Source: Bacteroidota bacterium (GTDB taxonomy: Bacteria; Bacteroidota; Bacteroidia; Bacteroidales; Lentimicrobiaceae). From it: a DNA stretch of 64,000 nucleotides. A program made the position numbers and the translations under genes. The notes under the pieces were generated by a model, which saw nothing but the letters and a program-made list of their open reading frames with translations, was not told the origin of the DNA and searched no databases. Below are positions 29,424-38,813 of this stretch, in pieces. The stretch is from NCBI GenBank assembly GCA_009773515.1, contig WSXX01000009.1:1-64000 (forward strand). The letters are read 5' to 3'. Position 1 is the first letter of the stretch. Each line of letters begins with the position of its first letter.

Positions 29424-30773
29424 ATGATGAAAAAAGCAGGTGTACTTGTTTTACTGGTATTACTCATAGTAAAAGCTTACCGCGTTGAAGCGCAGGAGCA
29501 GGTTATTGACGAAGTGGTTGCCGTTGTGGGAGCTAATTTTGTTCTGCAATCTGACATTGAAGCCCAATACCTGCAATATCGTGCGCAGGGTGCTATAAAA
29601 GATGCAAGAGCTGCAAGATGCCAGATTCTGGAAGATATGTTGTTCCAGAAACTACTTTTAAATCAGGCTGAGCTTGACAGTGTACAGGTAACCGAAGATC
29701 AGATAGAACAAACCATGGATGCCCGTTTCCGCTATTATATTCAGCAGTTTGGTTCTCAGGAAAAACTGGAACAGTTCTACAAAAAACCCCTGCTTCAGAT
29801 TAAAGAAGAGTTCCGCACGCTGGTAAAAGAGCAGTTGATGGTTGATGAAGTGCAGCAAAAACTGACCAAAGACATTAAAGTCACACCCAGCGAAGTCAGG
29901 GCATTTTTTAACCGTATTCCTCTGGACAGTATTCCTACCATTGAAATGGAATATCAGGTAGGACAGATTGTAAAAGAACCCATCATCAGCAAAGAAGAGA
30001 TGGATGCCACGCGCGAAAGGCTGAGAGTGCTCAGAGAGCGTATTGTGAAAGGTGAAAATTTTGCTGCGCTGGCAACTTTATACTCCGAAGACCCCGGATC
30101 ATCTCGTAAAGGCGGCGAAGTTGGATTTGTAAGCCGTGGCCAGCTTTATCCTGAATACGAGGCATCGGCATTCAGTCTTAAGCAAGGTGAAATATCCGAC
30201 ATTGTTAAATCAAAAGCCGGATACCATATTATTCAAATGATTGAACGCCGGGGCGAAATGATCAACACCCGCCATATTCTGCTTATGCCGAAAATCTCAG
30301 ATGAAGATCTTACACGGGCTTCGGCACTGCTCGATAGTGTAGCTAACCTTATCAAGGAAAATAAAATGACTTTTGAGGAGGCTGCTTTAAAATTCTCCGA
30401 CGATCCGGGCAAAATAAACGGAGGTCTGATGGTGAATCCTGTGTCGGGTAATACCCAGTTTGCGGCCAATCAACTTGATCCCAAGATTTTCTTTGTCATC
30501 GACAAAATGAAAGTTGGTGACATTTCGAAGCCTATGGCAATGATGAATGAAGAAGCCAAACAAACCATCAACCTTTATTATCTGAAAAACAGGACTGAAC
30601 CTCATTGGGCAAACCTTAAAGATGACTATTCGGTAATTCAGGAATGGGCGCTTAACGAAAAACAGAATAAAGCCATCGGTAAATGGATCGGCCAGAAAAT
30701 TAATTCAACTTATTTCAGGATAAATGAGCACTACACTGATTGTTCGTTTAAACACACCTGGGAAATCAAATAA
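29424..30773 (+). CDS. surA: SurA-type peptidyl-prolyl cis-trans isomerase
   Basis: The protein has 449 residues with a signal peptide (VLVLLVLLIVKAYRVEAQ). The SurA N-domain starts VIDEVVAVVGANFVLQSDIE. Two parvulin domains follow, one at about 172-280 (EDPGSSRKGGEVGFVSRG, AGYHIIQMIERR) and one at about 285-385 (NTRHILLMPKIS, SDDPGKINGGLM). Length and domain order match SurA, which escorts outer membrane proteins through the periplasm to the BAM complex. It is the third foldase gene in a row. The start may be the first or second of two adjacent ATGs. Confidence 0.9.
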   Translation: MMKKAGVLVLLVLLIVKAYRVEAQEQVIDEVVAVVGANFVLQSDIEAQYLQYRAQGAIKDARAARCQILEDMLFQKLLLNQAELDSVQVTEDQIEQTMDARFRYYIQQFGSQEKLEQFYKKPLLQIKEEFRTLVKEQLMVDEVQQKLTKDIKVTPSEVRAFFNRIPLDSIPTIEMEYQVGQIVKEPIISKEEMDATRERLRVLRERIVKGENFAALATLYSEDPGSSRKGGEVGFVSRGQLYPEYEASAFSLKQGEISDIVKSKAGYHIIQMIERRGEMINTRHILLMPKISDEDLTRASALLDSVANLIKENKMTFEEAALKFSDDPGKINGGLMVNPVSGNTQFAANQLDPKIFFVIDKMKVGDISKPMAMMNEEAKQTINLYYLKNRTEPHWANLKDDYSVIQEWALNEKQNKAIGKWIGQKINSTYFRINEHYTDCSFKHTWEIK

Positions 30774-30799
30774 GTTTTTTACATATTCCGAAATACAAA

Positions 30800-31768
30800 A
30801 TGACACAATATAAATCTGATGTTGAAGCTGTTGATGCTTTTGTACAAAAATACCGGACACTTACCCGCGAAATCGGAAAAGTAATTGTAGGGCAAGACGA
30901 TGTAGTGAAAGATGTACTTATCTGCATCTTCAGCAAAGGACATGCACTGCTTGTTGGTGTTCCGGGACTTGCAAAAACCCTGCTGGTAAATACCATAGCA
31001 AGGTCGCTGGGTCTTACCTACAGCCGTATTCAGTTCACACCCGACCTGATGCCTTCCGACATCCTCGGCACCGAAATACTTGATGAAAACCGCAAATTCA
31101 GATTTTTGAAAGGACCTGTATTTGCCAATATCATTCTTGCCGATGAAATCAACCGGACGCCACCCAAAACTCAATCGGCACTTCTGGAAGCCATGCAGGA
31201 AAAGGCAGTAACCGTAGCCGGTGAAAGCCACAAACTAACAGAGCCATTTTTTGTTCTGGCAACTCAAAACCCAATTGAACAGGAAGGAACCTACCCCCTG
31301 CCCGAAGCTCAACTCGACCGGTTTATGTTCAACATCTGGCTTGACTACCCAACTTTTGAACAGGAAATAATGGTGGTAAAAAATACCACTTCTGATAAAC
31401 TTGCTGAACCTGAAGTTGTAATTTCAGGCAACGAAATTCTTTTCTTTCAGGAACTGATTCGCAGGATTCCGGTTCCTGATAATGTTTATGAGTATGCCGT
31501 CCGGCTGGCTGCGCGTACCCGTCCGGGGACTGCCAAAGCCCACGAATGGGCAAATAAGTATTTAACTTGGGGAGCAGGGCCACGTGCTTCACAATACCTT
31601 ATACTCGGAGCAAAATGCAATGCCGCCATCAATGGGAAATATTCTCCTGATATTGAAGATGTTCAGGCAGTTGCCACAAGCATTTTACGCCACAGAATTG
31701 TAAGGAATTACCGCGCTGAAGCTGAAGGTATAGGAGTAAAAGAAATTGTAAATGAGTTGCTGAAATAA
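30800..31768 (+). CDS. MoxR family AAA+ ATPase
   Basis: The protein has 322 residues, standard for MoxR. Walker A is GVPGLAKT, Walker B ILADEINRTPPKTQSALLEA, and sensor 1 LATQNPIEQEGTYPLPEAQL; the lid domain follows with RTRPGTAKA. MoxR ATPases act as chaperones that mature partner proteins, often with von Willebrand factor A domain proteins. No DUF58/VWA partner follows here; the next gene is an efflux adaptor after 186 bp. It starts 26 bp after surA, probably in the same operon. Confidence 0.93.
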   Translation: MTQYKSDVEAVDAFVQKYRTLTREIGKVIVGQDDVVKDVLICIFSKGHALLVGVPGLAKTLLVNTIARSLGLTYSRIQFTPDLMPSDILGTEILDENRKFRFLKGPVFANIILADEINRTPPKTQSALLEAMQEKAVTVAGESHKLTEPFFVLATQNPIEQEGTYPLPEAQLDRFMFNIWLDYPTFEQEIMVVKNTTSDKLAEPEVVISGNEILFFQELIRRIPVPDNVYEYAVRLAARTRPGTAKAHEWANKYLTWGAGPRASQYLILGAKCNAAINGKYSPDIEDVQAVATSILRHRIVRNYRAEAEGIGVKEIVNELLK

Positions 31769-31954
31769 AGGTTTCATTCGTTTCATCAAAAAATTTAATA
31801 TTGTTACCTCAGGTTTGCAGTTTATGACCAACTCTCTTAAAACAATGCAATTGAGATATATCAGAGTTTATCCAATATTCTGCAAAATTTGTCGTTAATC
31901 TTTATCCACGCTTGATCGGGCATTGTGCTGCTGATCATAAAAAAAAGGTTAAAT

Positions 31955-33205
31955 ATGTCAATCCCAAAGCCCGGCCGGAAGTTCTGGTACATTTCTCCGA
32001 TTATCATTATTGCAATTGCAGCCAGTTGGTATTATTTTTCAAATGGCAGCAAGCAAGGCCCTTCGGTAACCTCAAAGGTTGAATTTGGAAACTTCTCAAT
32101 CAATGTTACCACAAGCGGAGAGCTTGAGGCTAAAAATTCAGAGAATATTCTGGGCCCTTCCGGACTCAGGGAAGTAAGAATCTGGCAGGTTCAGATCAGC
32201 GATATCATTCCTGAAGGTTCTATTGTTGACTCAGGTCAATATGTTGCGACCCTCGATCGCACTGAAATTACCAACAGGATGAAGGACCTTGAAAGTGAAC
32301 TTGAAAAACTTGAATCACAGTTCATTAAAACCAAACTTGATACTTCCATGGACATGAGGGCTGCGCGCGAGGAGCTGATTAACCTGAAATATGCCCTGGA
32401 AGAAAGACAAATTACAGTGGATCAATCCATTTATGAACCACCGGCAACCCAACGCCAGGCAAAAATAGAACTTGAGAAATCGCAGCGTGCATACGAGCAG
32501 GCCGAAAAAAATTACAAACTCCGGTCAGATAAAAACAATGCAAACATGCAGGAAGTTTTCGCTTCCTATTCTCAGGCTCAACGCAGGCTTGAGCAAATCA
32601 GAGATGTACTCAACGGCTTTACAGTTACTGCGCCCAAACCCGGTATGCTCATTTACAAGCGAAACTGGGATGGATCAAAAATGGGCATTGGTGCAACAAT
32701 GAGTTCATGGGAAAATGTTGTAGCTACCCTTCCAAACCTTACTGAAATGATGTCGAAAACCTATGTTAATGAAATTGACATCAGTAAAATAAAAATCGGT
32801 CAAAAGGTTGAAATCGGCGTGGATGCTTTCCCCGAAATGAAGTATTCAGGTGAAGTTACTGAAGTTGCAAATATAGGAGAGCAGATGCGCAACTCAAATG
32901 CAAAAGTATTTGAAGTAAAAATCAGGGTCAATGAGTTTGATTCAATCCTTCGCCCTGCAATGACCACAAAAAACATCATAAACACTTCGATTATTCCCGA
33001 TGTACTTTACCTTCCGATTGAATGCGTGCATACTTCCGACAGCATTTCATTTGTTTACAGAGTGGGGGGTCAGGTAAGGCAGCAGATCAAAACCGGGGTA
33101 AGCAACGAAAATCAGATTATTGTAAAAGAAGGCCTCAAAGAAGGCGATGAGGTTTACCTTTCACCGCCTGAAAACGCCATCAACTGGAAACTTTCAAAAT
33201 TATAA
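31955..33205 (+). CDS. MacA-like efflux periplasmic adaptor (HlyD family)
   Basis: The protein has 416 residues from MSIPKPGRKFWYISPIIIIA; a GTG ten codons upstream (31925) is possible, but the ATG follows an AAAGG element. One N-terminal membrane anchor is followed by a barrel-sandwich half (VTTSGELEAKNSE), a long coiled-coil hairpin (about 110-225, MKDLESELEKLESQ and RQAKIELEKSQRAYEQ), the second half (FTVTAPKPGMLIYKR) and a beta-barrel/MP domain. It would link an inner membrane ABC transporter to the outer membrane channel. Its stop overlaps the next start by one base (TAATG). Confidence 0.9.
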   Translation: MSIPKPGRKFWYISPIIIIAIAASWYYFSNGSKQGPSVTSKVEFGNFSINVTTSGELEAKNSENILGPSGLREVRIWQVQISDIIPEGSIVDSGQYVATLDRTEITNRMKDLESELEKLESQFIKTKLDTSMDMRAAREELINLKYALEERQITVDQSIYEPPATQRQAKIELEKSQRAYEQAEKNYKLRSDKNNANMQEVFASYSQAQRRLEQIRDVLNGFTVTAPKPGMLIYKRNWDGSKMGIGATMSSWENVVATLPNLTEMMSKTYVNEIDISKIKIGQKVEIGVDAFPEMKYSGEVTEVANIGEQMRNSNAKVFEVKIRVNEFDSILRPAMTTKNIINTSIIPDVLYLPIECVHTSDSISFVYRVGGQVRQQIKTGVSNENQIIVKEGLKEGDEVYLSPPENAINWKLSKL

Positions 33206-34608
33206 TGCCGTTAACTCAAGCAAAAGCAATGAAGAAGACGCTCAATTTTGAACGTAGGCTCTATATACTCAACATAGCACTGGAAGCAGTTTTTGCCAAT
33301 AAATTCAGGTCTATGCTCACTGCTCTGGGAATTATTTTCGGAGTTGCAGCTGTTATTGCTATGCTTGCCATCGGCAACGGGGCCAAACAGGAAATTCTTG
33401 AACAGATGAAGCTTGTTGGCGTAAACAATATCATCATCATGCCCAAAGATGATTCGAAACTTGAGTCGGCAAACGAAGAAAACGCGCAGGGAAAGCAGGC
33501 CAGCAAAAAATTCTCCGCGGGTTTATCCTTGTCAGATGCAGCTTCAATCTCACAAATTATTCCTTCGGTGGCTAAAGTGAGCCCTGAAGTAATGTATGAA
33601 TCGGTAATCATTTCAGAAGGTGTAAGCACCTATGGAAAAGTAAGTGGCGTTACGCCTGACTTTTTCGATGTTTTTAACCTCTCGCTTGAAAGAGGAGAAA
33701 TGTTTAATGAAGATCAGTTGCGCGATGGAAAAGCTGTCTGCATACTCGGAGCTACCATAAAAGCCAAGCTTTTCCCGAATTCCGACCCCATCGGGCAACA
33801 TGTAAAATGTGGAAACATCTGGCTGAAAGTTACAGGAGTTCTGCAAAACCGGGCTGTATCGGCAGACCTATCTGAAAATATGGGCATCAGCGATTACAAC
33901 AATCAGGTTTATGCTCCCATACAAACGATTCTGCTGCGTTACCGCGACCGCTCTGTAGTAACAACTTCAATGGTGAGAGGCGGATCGAGCAGCACGGTTT
34001 TTATGGACGGTGGTATGATGTCTTTCAACTCATCAGGCGATGGAAGTGAAGGGCTCAGCAATCAGATCGACAAGATTGTGGTTCAGGTAAAAGAAACGGA
34101 AATGATCAGCCCAACCTCTGAAATTATACAGCGAATGCTCAATCGGCGTCACTCCGGGGTTGATGACTTTGAAATAAAAGTTCCAGAACTTCTGCTAAAA
34201 CAGGAACAACGCACCAAGGACATCTTTAACATTGTACTCGGAGCCATTGCCAGCATATCTCTGATTGTGGGAGGTATCGGCATTATGAACATTATGCTTG
34301 CTTCGGTGATGGAGCGTACCAAAGAAATCGGAATCAGAATGGCCACCGGCGCAACCCGCAAAGATGTGGTATTCCAGTTTTTGAGTGAAGCTACTATGAT
34401 CAGTATTTCAGGTGGGATTATCGGAATATTTCTGGGACTGGCACTGGCCAAAATAATTATGGAAGTAGCTGATATTCTAACCATTGTATCTATGGCGTCT
34501 ATCGTTATTTCTTTCGGGGTTTCTGCAACTGTTGGAATTGTTTTTGGCTATATGCCTGCGAAAAAAGCAGCCTCACAGGATCCTGTTGCTTCACTGAGAT
34601 ATGAATAA
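33205..34608 (+). CDS. MacB-like ABC transporter permease (FtsX family)
   Basis: The protein has 467 residues. An N-terminal transmembrane segment (MLTALGIIFGVAAVIAMLA) is followed by a MacB-PCD periplasmic domain (about 70-330) and three C-terminal membrane segments (IVGGIGIMNIMLASVMERTKEI and following), the FtsX pattern. The signature ERTKEIGIRMATGAT is conserved. Unlike E. coli MacB, no ATPase domain is fused, and no ATP-binding subunit is encoded beside it. It is translationally coupled to the adaptor upstream and followed by a TolC-like gene. Together they form a tripartite exporter for an unknown substrate. Confidence 0.9.
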   Translation: MPLTQAKAMKKTLNFERRLYILNIALEAVFANKFRSMLTALGIIFGVAAVIAMLAIGNGAKQEILEQMKLVGVNNIIIMPKDDSKLESANEENAQGKQASKKFSAGLSLSDAASISQIIPSVAKVSPEVMYESVIISEGVSTYGKVSGVTPDFFDVFNLSLERGEMFNEDQLRDGKAVCILGATIKAKLFPNSDPIGQHVKCGNIWLKVTGVLQNRAVSADLSENMGISDYNNQVYAPIQTILLRYRDRSVVTTSMVRGGSSSTVFMDGGMMSFNSSGDGSEGLSNQIDKIVVQVKETEMISPTSEIIQRMLNRRHSGVDDFEIKVPELLLKQEQRTKDIFNIVLGAIASISLIVGGIGIMNIMLASVMERTKEIGIRMATGATRKDVVFQFLSEATMISISGGIIGIFLGLALAKIIMEVADILTIVSMASIVISFGVSATVGIVFGYMPAKKAASQDPVASLRYE

Positions 34609-34662
34609 ACTCATACAATTCAGTCTGTTCACTAAAATATTAACCATAACCGAACTATACGG

Positions 34663-36150
34663 ATGAAGGTTCTTGCTACACTTGTCTTAATCTTAATTCT
34701 GACAACAATTTCGTTCAGTCTCCACAGTCAGAATCAGGTAAAAATGCTTTCGCTAAGCGAAGTTATTGAAATTGCCAAACAGCAATCGCCCGATGCACTT
34801 GCTTCGCAACACAGATTCAGGAGCAGTTACTGGCAATTCAGAAACTACAAAGCCGGACTGATGCCCATGCTTACGCTTGATGGAACCATTCCCAGCCTCA
34901 GCCGCAGCATCGAAAAAATCACAACACCTGAAGGCGATTTCTTTTATAACAGGAATCTGGCCAGTTATTCAGCCGGTATGTCACTCACCAAAAACATCGG
35001 GCTTACAGGAGGTCAGGTATTTCTGAACTCCGACCTGCAACGCATAGATATATTCGGCGACAGCACACGCACCTCCTACCTTTCGTCGCCATTGAATATC
35101 GGTATAAGCCAGCCTTTGTTCAACTACAACCCTTACAAATGGGCAAAAAAGATTGAACCCATGCGCTACAACGAAGCAGAGCGACGCTATATCGAAGACG
35201 TGGAACAGATCAACATCAACGCTTCCAATCTCTTTTTCAGTTTGCTTGATGCTCAAATCCGCCTGAGAATTCAACAGCTTAATCTGGCAAACAACGACAC
35301 ACTTTATCAGATTGCCCGAGGACGTTTCAACATTGGCACAATTGCCGAAAACGAACTGCTGCAGATTGAACTCAGCCTGCTGAATGCTCAATCAGCCGTT
35401 GAAAGTGCAAGCCTTGATGTTCAGATGAAAACATTCAATCTTAAATCATTCCTTCGATTACCTGAAGAGATGGACCTTGAATTAATTTCGCCGACAGCAC
35501 CTGAAGCACCTGTAATTGATGCCCAGATTGCAGTGAGTGAAGCCCGTGAAAACCGCTCCGATGCGCTTGCTTATGAGCGGCGTATGATTGTCGCCGAAAG
35601 CGGCGTAAACAGGGCAAAAACCGAGAACCGTTTCAATGCCAACCTTTACGCGGTTTATGGACTTACGCAGAGCACTTCAGACTTCAGCAATGTTTACAGA
35701 AATCCGCAGGAACAGCAAAGGGTGGTTCTCGGCATTCAGGTTCCTATTCTTGACTGGGGGCTGACCCGCGGAAAAATCAAACTCGCTGAATCAGACCGCG
35801 ATCTTGAGCGCACTGCAGTGCAACAGGAAATGATTGACTTTGATCAGCAGATTTTCCTTAAAGTAATGCAGTTTAATATGCAACGCAATCAGCTCGCTAT
35901 TGCTGCAAAAAGTGATACCGTGGCAGTGAAGCGTTACGAAGTAACCAAGCAGCGCTACCTTATCGGGAAAATAGGCATCATTGATCTGAATCTGGCCCAG
36001 ACCGAAAAAGACAACGCCCAGCAGGGATATATAGCAGCACTTTCTTCGTATTGGCGAAGCTTTTATGAGCTGCGCAAACTCACCCTTTACGATTTTGTTG
36101 CCGGCAGAAGAATTATCTTCAATTTCAACGATATTCCTGATGTGGAATAG
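34663..36150 (+). CDS. TolC-like outer membrane efflux protein
   Basis: The protein has 495 residues with a signal peptide (ATLVLILILTTISFSLHSQ). Two OEP repeats are visible as long amphipathic helices, with the first centred on NQVKMLSLSEVIEIAKQQSP and the second at about residues 285-480 (ARENRSDALAYERRM, VQQEMIDFDQQIFLKVMQF). It is the outer membrane channel of the exporter encoded by the two genes upstream, 54 bp after the permease. Confidence 0.9.
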   Translation: MKVLATLVLILILTTISFSLHSQNQVKMLSLSEVIEIAKQQSPDALASQHRFRSSYWQFRNYKAGLMPMLTLDGTIPSLSRSIEKITTPEGDFFYNRNLASYSAGMSLTKNIGLTGGQVFLNSDLQRIDIFGDSTRTSYLSSPLNIGISQPLFNYNPYKWAKKIEPMRYNEAERRYIEDVEQININASNLFFSLLDAQIRLRIQQLNLANNDTLYQIARGRFNIGTIAENELLQIELSLLNAQSAVESASLDVQMKTFNLKSFLRLPEEMDLELISPTAPEAPVIDAQIAVSEARENRSDALAYERRMIVAESGVNRAKTENRFNANLYAVYGLTQSTSDFSNVYRNPQEQQRVVLGIQVPILDWGLTRGKIKLAESDRDLERTAVQQEMIDFDQQIFLKVMQFNMQRNQLAIAAKSDTVAVKRYEVTKQRYLIGKIGIIDLNLAQTEKDNAQQGYIAALSSYWRSFYELRKLTLYDFVAGRRIIFNFNDIPDVE

Positions 36151-36502
36151 GTGAATTGCTGAAAACGATTAAGTCAGCAGGTTGACTGTCGTTTTGCAGG
36201 AATTTATTTTTCTCACTTAGTGAAACTTTGTGTCTTTGTGAAACTGTCGAAATAACATCCCCATTTGAGTAACCGATCTAACTGGACTTTCTGCAAACTA
36301 ATGTGTCAAAAAAAACGAAAGTAATCGTCCCCCTTTTCCGAAAGGGGGAGAAGAGGGGGATATAAAATGTGCCCTTATTTGAGGAAGTTAATTTTGATAT
36401 TCCCCCTTTGTGACTTTGTGGCAAGCCCTTTTCTATCATTATAAGGCATTGTAATTCTTATACTTATTTTTTGCAATTTTGTGATCGCAATTCATATGGT
36501 TT
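36151..36502. repeat. Intergenic region with G/C hairpin and CTTTGTG-type repeat fragments
   Basis: This 352-bp gap has no gene. It contains a hairpin CCCCCTTT-TCCG-AAAGGGGG at about 36330-36349, followed by a second GGGGG tract, and two same-orientation fragments rich in CTTTGTG (about 36225-36243 and 36404-36423, the latter TTTGTGACTTTGTGGC). These resemble the arms of the imperfect inverted repeats at 43239-43352 and 45391-45494, so this may be a degraded copy of the same dispersed element. The zupT promoter should lie in the last 80 bp, but no clear element was found. Confidence 0.5.
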
Positions 36503-37330
36503 ATGACAAGTGATATTCCCAATTCCGTAATACTTTTTGCATTCGGACTTACATTGTTTGCCGGGCTTTCAACCGGAATTGGAGCAGCTGTTGCATTCTT
36601 TGCAAAAAAAACCAACACCCGCCTGCTTTCCACTTCGCTTGGCTTTTCTGCCGGAGTTATGATCTATGTTTCTATGATAGAAATATTCCCGAAAGCAAAG
36701 GTGAGCCTTATTGCTGAACTTGGCGAAGTACAGGGTTACACCGTTACCGTTCTTGCTTTTTTTGGAGGAATATTTATCTCGGCACTTATCGATAAACTTG
36801 TGCCAAGCGGTCAGAACCCGCACGAACAGGTTTCGCTCAGCGATATTCAGGATGTGCAGCAAGACGTGAAGAAGAAAAAAGCTTTGTACCGGATGGGTGT
36901 ATTTTCGGCCATTGCAATTGCCATCCATAACTTTCCGGAAGGATTGGCAACTTTCTTTTCTGCAATTGAAGATCCGGCTTTGGGTATCAGTGTTGCTGTT
37001 GCTGTGGCAATACACAATATTCCCGAAGGCATCGCGGTATCTGTTCCCCTCTACTATTCAACCGAGAACCGGAAAAAAGCATTCTTTCTCTCATTTCTTT
37101 CAGGTTTGGCAGAGCCGGTAGGTGCACTTTTCGGCTTCTTTTTCCTTCTCCCCTATTTCAACGGACTAACCTTCGGAATCACATTTGCAATTGTGGCCGG
37201 CATTATGGTATTTATTTCATTGGATGAGCTTTTACCCACTGCCGAACAATACGGCGAACACCATTTGTCAATTTACGGACTAATTGCCGGCATGGCTGTT
37301 ATGGCTGTAAGTCTTTTACTGTTCGTCTGA
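36503..37330 (+). CDS. zupT: ZIP family zinc/divalent metal transporter ZupT
   Basis: The protein has 275 residues with about eight membrane segments. The two metal-binding ZIP motifs HNFPEG and HNIPEG lie in transmembrane segments IV and V, which is characteristic. An acidic and lysine-rich loop (DIQDVQQDVKKKK) separates segments III and IV. It imports zinc or other divalent cations through the inner membrane. It is followed 14 bp later by an AlkB-like gene on the same strand. Confidence 0.93.
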   Translation: MTSDIPNSVILFAFGLTLFAGLSTGIGAAVAFFAKKTNTRLLSTSLGFSAGVMIYVSMIEIFPKAKVSLIAELGEVQGYTVTVLAFFGGIFISALIDKLVPSGQNPHEQVSLSDIQDVQQDVKKKKALYRMGVFSAIAIAIHNFPEGLATFFSAIEDPALGISVAVAVAIHNIPEGIAVSVPLYYSTENRKKAFFLSFLSGLAEPVGALFGFFFLLPYFNGLTFGITFAIVAGIMVFISLDELLPTAEQYGEHHLSIYGLIAGMAVMAVSLLLFV

Positions 37331-37344
37331 TTTTAGAATGCCGG

Positions 37345-37968
37345 ATGTCACTTTTTGATGATCAAACCAACATCCCGCAGGTTATTCCGGTTAAAGACGG
37401 CAAACTGATCTGTTTCAATGGATTTATTGACGAAACAGCCTCAGCAATTCTGATTGACAAACTCCGGAAAGAAATCATCTGGAAACAGGAAACTTTGAAA
37501 ATTTTTGGTCGTCAACATCTTACACCCCGGCTTACGGCCTGGTATGGAGATGCGGGAATGACTTACAGCTATTCAGGATTAAAACTTCAGCCTGCGGAAT
37601 GGACTCACACATTGCAGGAAGTGAAGCAACAAATTGAACAGAAGATACAATATACCTTCAACTCAGTTTTACTGAATTGGTATCGGAATGGCAACGACAG
37701 CATGGGCTGGCATGCCGACGATGAGAAAGAGCTCGGCAAAAACCCGGTAATTGCGAGCCTGAGTCTGGGTCAGTCCCGCTTTTTGCATTTCCGGCGAAAA
37801 GACAATCATAAAGATTCCTTCAAAATTCTGCTTGAAAACGGAAGTCTTCTGATTATGAGTGAAACCTTACAGCATCATTGGCAACATGCATTGCCAAAAT
37901 CAACCAAACCCATGGGTGAACGGATGAATCTGACTTTCAGAACTATTTTTCCAGAGAAGAATACTTAA
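37345..37968 (+). CDS. AlkB-like 2-oxoglutarate/Fe(II) dioxygenase
   Basis: The protein has 207 residues. Iron ligands are visible in MGWHADDE (HxD) and in the downstream His of WQHALP; the 2-oxoglutarate-binding arginines lie in GERMNLTFR. RFLHFRRK and LTAWYGDAGMTYSYSG are typical of bacterial AlkB homologues of the ALKBH2/3-like type. It probably removes alkyl lesions from DNA or RNA bases. It stands 14 bp after zupT; a functional link is not obvious. Confidence 0.9.
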   Translation: MSLFDDQTNIPQVIPVKDGKLICFNGFIDETASAILIDKLRKEIIWKQETLKIFGRQHLTPRLTAWYGDAGMTYSYSGLKLQPAEWTHTLQEVKQQIEQKIQYTFNSVLLNWYRNGNDSMGWHADDEKELGKNPVIASLSLGQSRFLHFRRKDNHKDSFKILLENGSLLIMSETLQHHWQHALPKSTKPMGERMNLTFRTIFPEKNT

Positions 37969-38069
37969 GAATAAATATTTAAAATCTCCTTATATTTGCT
38001 TATCAAACCTGAATTATTTGTATCAATAATTCCGAAAGCCGCGAAGATTCAAACTTAATAGACAAACAA

Positions 38070-38648
38070 ATGGAAGAAACATCAGGAAATGAAAATCTGA
38101 TTGACAATCTTATTAAATTAGGATTGAACCCTGAAACACATATAAAAAATGAAACAGCTGTTTTGGCGACAAAAGACAGATATGCCAATTCAAAATATGT
38201 GATAGCCTCATTATCTGATTCAATATATTTTCTGGCCTATGACTCCGGAAGGTCATATCCATTTACTGGCCTGTACGCTTCAGTTGACCTTCCTGTTGAA
38301 GCAGAGTACAAAGTTTATAAACGAAGCTGGTTTGATAAATTTATATTTTTCAACAGAAAAAAAGTTGGCATTGATTACATAGATGATAAATTGACAATTT
38401 CTTCTTCAAATTGGATTCCGAAGAAAGAACTTAATGCCGAAAGTGTTGATTTATTTCTAAGGATAAACAAAAAAGGCAATCCATATAGCTTGATTGTACA
38501 AAATGATTATCTCCCAATGATTCATATGTTTAAAGGCAAAAAAATAATTGGATTAGAGACCAAGACCTGGCTTTACAAAAAGGAAGATTTGAAGATTCTA
38601 CTGGAATCAGGAAACATTTTATTACAAAAAATAAAAAATAAGTTATAG
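38070..38648 (+). CDS. Protein of unknown function
   Basis: The protein has 192 residues with no signal peptide or membrane segment, rich in Lys, Ile and aromatic residues. I do not recognise a family. Visible segments are KYVIASLSDSIYFLAYDSGR and, in the middle, KRSWFDKFIFFNRKKVGIDYI. The gene is more AT-rich than its surroundings and opens an AT-rich stretch (about 37970-40200) of small accessory genes. Confidence 0.65.
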   Translation: MEETSGNENLIDNLIKLGLNPETHIKNETAVLATKDRYANSKYVIASLSDSIYFLAYDSGRSYPFTGLYASVDLPVEAEYKVYKRSWFDKFIFFNRKKVGIDYIDDKLTISSSNWIPKKELNAESVDLFLRINKKGNPYSLIVQNDYLPMIHMFKGKKIIGLETKTWLYKKEDLKILLESGNILLQKIKNKL

Positions 38649-38724
38649 CCTGGTAAATAAAAAAATGGCGGTCAGGTGCTCCCTGCGATTTCAACTTTCC
38701 TGTAACGCATAGAGGCAAATTCGG

Positions 38725-38764
38725 GCTTGCGTGAAATTTGTATATTTATCGAAAATTCGCAAGC
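38725..38764. repeat. Inverted repeat upstream of the GNAT gene
   Basis: Perfect 7-bp arms GCTTGCG (38725-38731) and CGCAAGC (38758-38764) surround a 26-nt AT-rich loop that contains TTTGTATATTTAT. It lies 49 bp before the GNAT start and could be an operator or the trace of a mobile cassette. Confidence 0.4.
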
Positions 38765-38813
38765 TCCGGTGTCGGGGTTATTTAATACCTGTCGCAAAAA
38801 TGGAGGAAACACA

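Noticed and set aside
36330-36349. CCCCCTTT/AAAGGGGG hairpin as terminator of the TolC-like gene
   Set aside because: It is 180 bp from the stop codon and is followed by G-rich sequence, not a T-run.
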